Below, in pieces: positions 14,745 to 16,863 of a DNA stretch of 16,863 bases (its first letter is position 1; each line of letters opens with the position of its first letter). Both the position numbers and the translations under genes were made by a program. Below the pieces are notes generated by a model that was not told where the DNA came from, made no database searches, and was given only the letters and a program-made list of their open reading frames with translations. Location of the stretch: positions 1-16,863 of the forward strand of contig CALFGU010000186.1 of the NCBI GenBank assembly GCA_937877685.1, read 5' to 3'. The stretch is from an uncultured Prevotella sp. GTDB lineage: Bacteria; Bacteroidota; Bacteroidia; Bacteroidales; Bacteroidaceae.

Positions 14745-14775
14745 CAAAAGTACATTATTATTCCGAACCAACAAA
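14745..14775 (-). promoter_or_regulatory. Bacteroidota-type promoter for nfnAB
   Basis: On the minus strand TACTTTTG (14752-14745) matches the -7 consensus TAnnTTTG exactly, and TTTG (14775-14772) sits upstream with a 19-nt spacer, matching the -33 box. The predicted transcript start near 14738 gives a leader of roughly 20 nt to the ATG at 14715. Confidence 0.75.
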
Positions 14776-14894
14776 CCAAGCGTTTGGAAAAGTAAAAAAA
14801 TGTCGCCCATATAGGCATTTAAGTAGAAAAATGTTAATTTTATAGAGCAGAAACTTAAATAATGTTTATTGAGATAAAAAATACAGTCGAAAAC

Positions 14895-14925
14895 TTTGTG
14901 TAGTGCAAAAAGTTTTCTTTCTTTG
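14895..14925 (+). promoter_or_regulatory. Candidate promoter for the secreted His/Arg/Pro-rich protein
   Basis: TTTG at 14895-14898 and a -7-like TTCTTTG at 14918-14924 are separated by 19 nt. The -7 box departs from TAnnTTTG at its second base. The implied start near 14931 leaves a leader of about 77 nt, which contains the dyad ATTAGC-ATA-GCTAAT (14954-14968). Confidence 0.45.
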
Positions 14926-15007
14926 CAAACATAAAGGAACAAAGAATGCGAAAATTAGCATAGCTAATCAATTTTATTTTAGACATTATTTAAAACCATT
15001 CAAGCCT

Positions 15008-15787
15008 ATGAAACGCATAAAGTTAACATTCTTGATGAGCGTGCTTTCCGTGTGCAGCATGATGGCGCTCCCCTATTCGACAGCAAGTCGTGAAGCCCTC
15101 TTCCTGACTGACAAGATGGCTTACGAGTTAAATCTTTCCTACGATCAATACGACTATGTATATCAAGTCAACTTAGACTACTTCCTAAATATCAATTCTG
15201 CTTATGATTGCACAGGAAAATATTGGAAATACCGAAACCTTGACCTCGGTTGCATCCTTCATGATTGGCAGTATGCGCTCTACAAAGCGACCTCCTATTT
15301 TTTCACCCCCATAAAATGGGTACATTCCGCTTGGCATCATTGCGTTTATGACCATTACCATCATGGTCTTCACTATTTTAAAAAGCCCCAATGTTATAGT
15401 TCATACAGAGGCAGTAATTGGCACAACCGCAAACATCACGCGCATAGTCCCTACTCACATCACAAAGCAAAACCTGGTTTAGGCATGCGTGATAAATATT
15501 ACAAGAATGGCAAACCTGCAGACAAGCACCACCCTTCCGCACATCGTCCAGGAAACAGAAACGATAAGGGTCGCCCAGGAGCCAACCATAAAACCGACAG
15601 ACCTCAAACCGAGCGACCTTCTTATGACAGACCTCATAAGAGCGAGCGTCCACAAACAAGCACGCCAACTCGTACCCCACAAAGAACAAACACAAAGGCA
15701 CAACGTCCACAACGCTCAACCTCCTCGAAACCCGCATCGCGAGGAACTTCAGAAAGAGGCAATAACAGAAGGGACTTTGGAAGATAA
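15008..15787 (+). CDS. Secreted His- and Arg/Pro-rich protein of unknown function
   Basis: From ATG 15008 the protein has 259 residues and starts with a signal peptide (MKRIKLTFLMSVLSVCSMMA), cleaved probably near residue 20-27. A conserved-looking domain follows (about 28-135), with LFLTDKMAYELNLSYDQYDYVYQVNLDYFLNI, an aromatic YWKYRNLDLGCILHDWQYAL stretch and many Tyr/Trp/His; I recall similar uncharacterised exported proteins in Bacteroidales, but know no function. Residues 136-259 are low-complexity, basic and rich in His, Arg, Pro, Thr and Ser, with repeated (D/E)RP units (TDRP, TERP, YDRP, SERP). No cysteine lipobox is evident. In-frame upstream codons to 14903 exist but would bury the signal peptide. 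It is transcribed divergently from nfnAB and convergently with purF. Confidence 0.78.
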   Translation: MKRIKLTFLMSVLSVCSMMALPYSTASREALFLTDKMAYELNLSYDQYDYVYQVNLDYFLNINSAYDCTGKYWKYRNLDLGCILHDWQYALYKATSYFFTPIKWVHSAWHHCVYDHYHHGLHYFKKPQCYSSYRGSNWHNRKHHAHSPYSHHKAKPGLGMRDKYYKNGKPADKHHPSAHRPGNRNDKGRPGANHKTDRPQTERPSYDRPHKSERPQTSTPTRTPQRTNTKAQRPQRSTSSKPASRGTSERGNNRRDFGR

Positions 15788-15819
15788 AGTGCAGGAACTA
15801 TAATTAATATGTGAAAAAC

Positions 15820-15857
15820 AAAAAGAGACTGATGTTCAAGGAAATCAGTCTCTTTTT
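15820..15857. terminator. Bidirectional terminator between the secreted-protein gene and purF
   Basis: A 14-bp perfect stem (15820-15833 with 15844-15857) surrounds a 10-nt loop; the core is AGAGACTGAT / ATCAGTCTCT. A runs at the outer left and T runs at the outer right give a U tract in both directions, fitting two convergent genes. Confidence 0.85.
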
Positions 15858-15892
15858 TATTTATTATTGCTATCTATTAAAAAATAATAGTT

Positions 15893-16863
15893 CTATTGCT
15901 CTAAATTAACTTCCTCGAGCGTGTACTTGCTACTTCCATCAAAGCAGTGTGTGCAGAGTTGGCACTTAGGCAAACCGATGCTATCAACAAGATCTTCTAT
16001 AGTGCTATATTTCAATGTTGTCAACGAGAGTCGCTCGGCAATAGTTTTAACAACGCGCTCATACTCGGGTGTACCAGTCTGGGAATAACGTTCTAGGTTT
16101 TTAGTGCTGTCACCTTCAAATTCCTGAATAAGTTGGCGCGTTATGAGTTCCATATCGCTCTTCGACGAAGTGAAGTTAAGGAAAGGACAACCATGGAAGA
16201 GAGGAGGACAAGCAATACGCATGTGTACTTCGTTAGCACCATCGGCAAAAAGTTCTTTTGCCTTATCACGGAGTTGCGTACCTCTCACAATACTATCATC
16301 ACAGAAAAGCACACGCTTTCCACGCAACATTTCACGATTGGTGATGAGTTTCATCTTTGCTACAAGCGAGCGCAAGTCTTGATTGCGGGGAGTGAAGGAA
16401 CGGGGCCAAGTGGGTGTATATTTCGAGATGGCGCGACGGTAAGGAATTCCGTGACCTGCGGCATAACCAAACGCCATTCCTACGCCAGAATCAGGGATAC
16501 CACAACAGAAATCAGCCTCTGTGGGGTCTGCCTTACCCATTGCCTCACCACACTTGAAGCGAACGTCTTCAACATTAATGCCTTCGTAACAAGATGTGGG
16601 GAATCCGTAATACACCCAAAGGAAAGAGCATATTTGCATCTTGTCATTAGGCTTACGCAGTTGCTCTACGTGGTCTGCATACACACGTACAATCTCGCCA
16701 GGACCAAGGAATAGATCGGTTTGGAAACCGAGGTTGAAGAACGATGAAGTCTCGCTAGCGATGGCATAGGCGTCATCGCGCTTGCCCAGCACGATAGGTG
16801 TACGTCCCCAAGAGTCACGAGCTGCGATAATACCGTCTTCGGTAAGAATAAGAATGCTGCAAG
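15893..16863 (-). CDS. purF: Amidophosphoribosyltransferase, N-terminus cut by window end
   Basis: PurF transfers glutamine-derived ammonia to PRPP, the first committed step of purine synthesis. The frame stays open to the right edge, giving 323 visible codons; the part upstream of the first visible Met reads AARDSWGRTPIVLGKRDDAY, the end of the glutaminase domain. The PRPP-binding motif VLFCDDSIVRGTQL lies at about 16309-16268. Cysteines in ICSFLWVYY, HGCPF and CQLCTHCFDGSSKYT sit where the Bacillus-type enzyme binds its [4Fe-4S] cluster, so this is probably an iron-sulfur PurF. The catalytic N-terminal cysteine, any propeptide and the promoter are outside the window. It converges on the secreted-protein gene with a shared terminator. 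Confidence 0.94.
   Translation of the reverse strand, partial: CSILILTEDGIIAARDSWGRTPIVLGKRDDAYAIASETSSFFNLGFQTDLFLGPGEIVRVYADHVEQLRKPNDKMQICSFLWVYYGFPTSCYEGINVEDVRFKCGEAMGKADPTEADFCCGIPDSGVGMAFGYAAGHGIPYRRAISKYTPTWPRSFTPRNQDLRSLVAKMKLITNREMLRGKRVLFCDDSIVRGTQLRDKAKELFADGANEVHMRIACPPLFHGCPFLNFTSSKSDMELITRQLIQEFEGDSTKNLERYSQTGTPEYERVVKTIAERLSLTTLKYSTIEDLVDSIGLPKCQLCTHCFDGSSKYTLEEVNLEQ

Noticed and set aside
14946..14963. Five-codon open frame (MRKLA) in the leader of the secreted-protein gene
   Set aside because: Too short to separate from chance, and nothing suggests regulatory peptide function.
16133..16714. 193-codon plus-strand open frame opposite purF
   Set aside because: Fully antisense to conserved PurF sequence and without a recognisable domain.

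Overview
The window is ordinary core chromosome of a Bacteroidota bacterium, most likely order Bacteroidales and perhaps Prevotellaceae. The clues are the absence of Shine-Dalgarno sequences before the starts, at least two promoters of the Bacteroidota -33 TTTG / -7 TAnnTTTG type, a fused NfnA-NfnB protein, and the gene order yceD-like (DUF177), rpmF, fabH, era, der. I see no tRNA, rRNA, CRISPR array, transposase or phage gene, and base composition changes only mildly (the glycosyltransferase gene and its upstream region are more AT-rich).

Layout. Bases 3-374 (+) are the 3' end of galE. Next come nspC (467-1624, polyamine synthesis), then an OPT-family transporter (1720-3678) followed 7 nt later by a SpoU/TrmH-type RNA methyltransferase (3686-4456). 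A thioredoxin-fold C-terminal remnant follows at 4457-4603, then a membrane glycosyltransferase-2-like gene (4764-5978) whose late catalytic motif looks degenerate. A well-formed promoter then opens the housekeeping run DUF177-rpmF-fabH-era-der (6042-10166), which links ribosome assembly (L32, Era, Der) to fatty-acid initiation (FabH). A small lipoprotein gene starts 3 nt after der and carries a 19-bp hairpin inside its signal-peptide codons.

From 10620 to 11125 lies a convergent gap with two strong hairpins. On the minus strand lie nfnAB (14715-12376), a DUF486 membrane protein (12270-11902) and a TtcA-like tRNA thiolase (11845-11126), all read leftwards. A divergent promoter region (14716-15007) separates nfnAB from a secreted His/Arg/Pro-rich protein (15008-15787, +). 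A bidirectional terminator then separates it from purF (minus), which runs off the right edge.

No new multigene system is evident. The points most worth a second look are the terminator-like hairpin inside the lipoprotein start, the thioredoxin fragment left in frame behind the methyltransferase stop codon, the altered glycosyltransferase motif, the extra cysteine motif in the NfnAB linker, a 19-bp dyad before the glycosyltransferase, and a recurring kind of long-loop inverted repeat placed right after stop codons.
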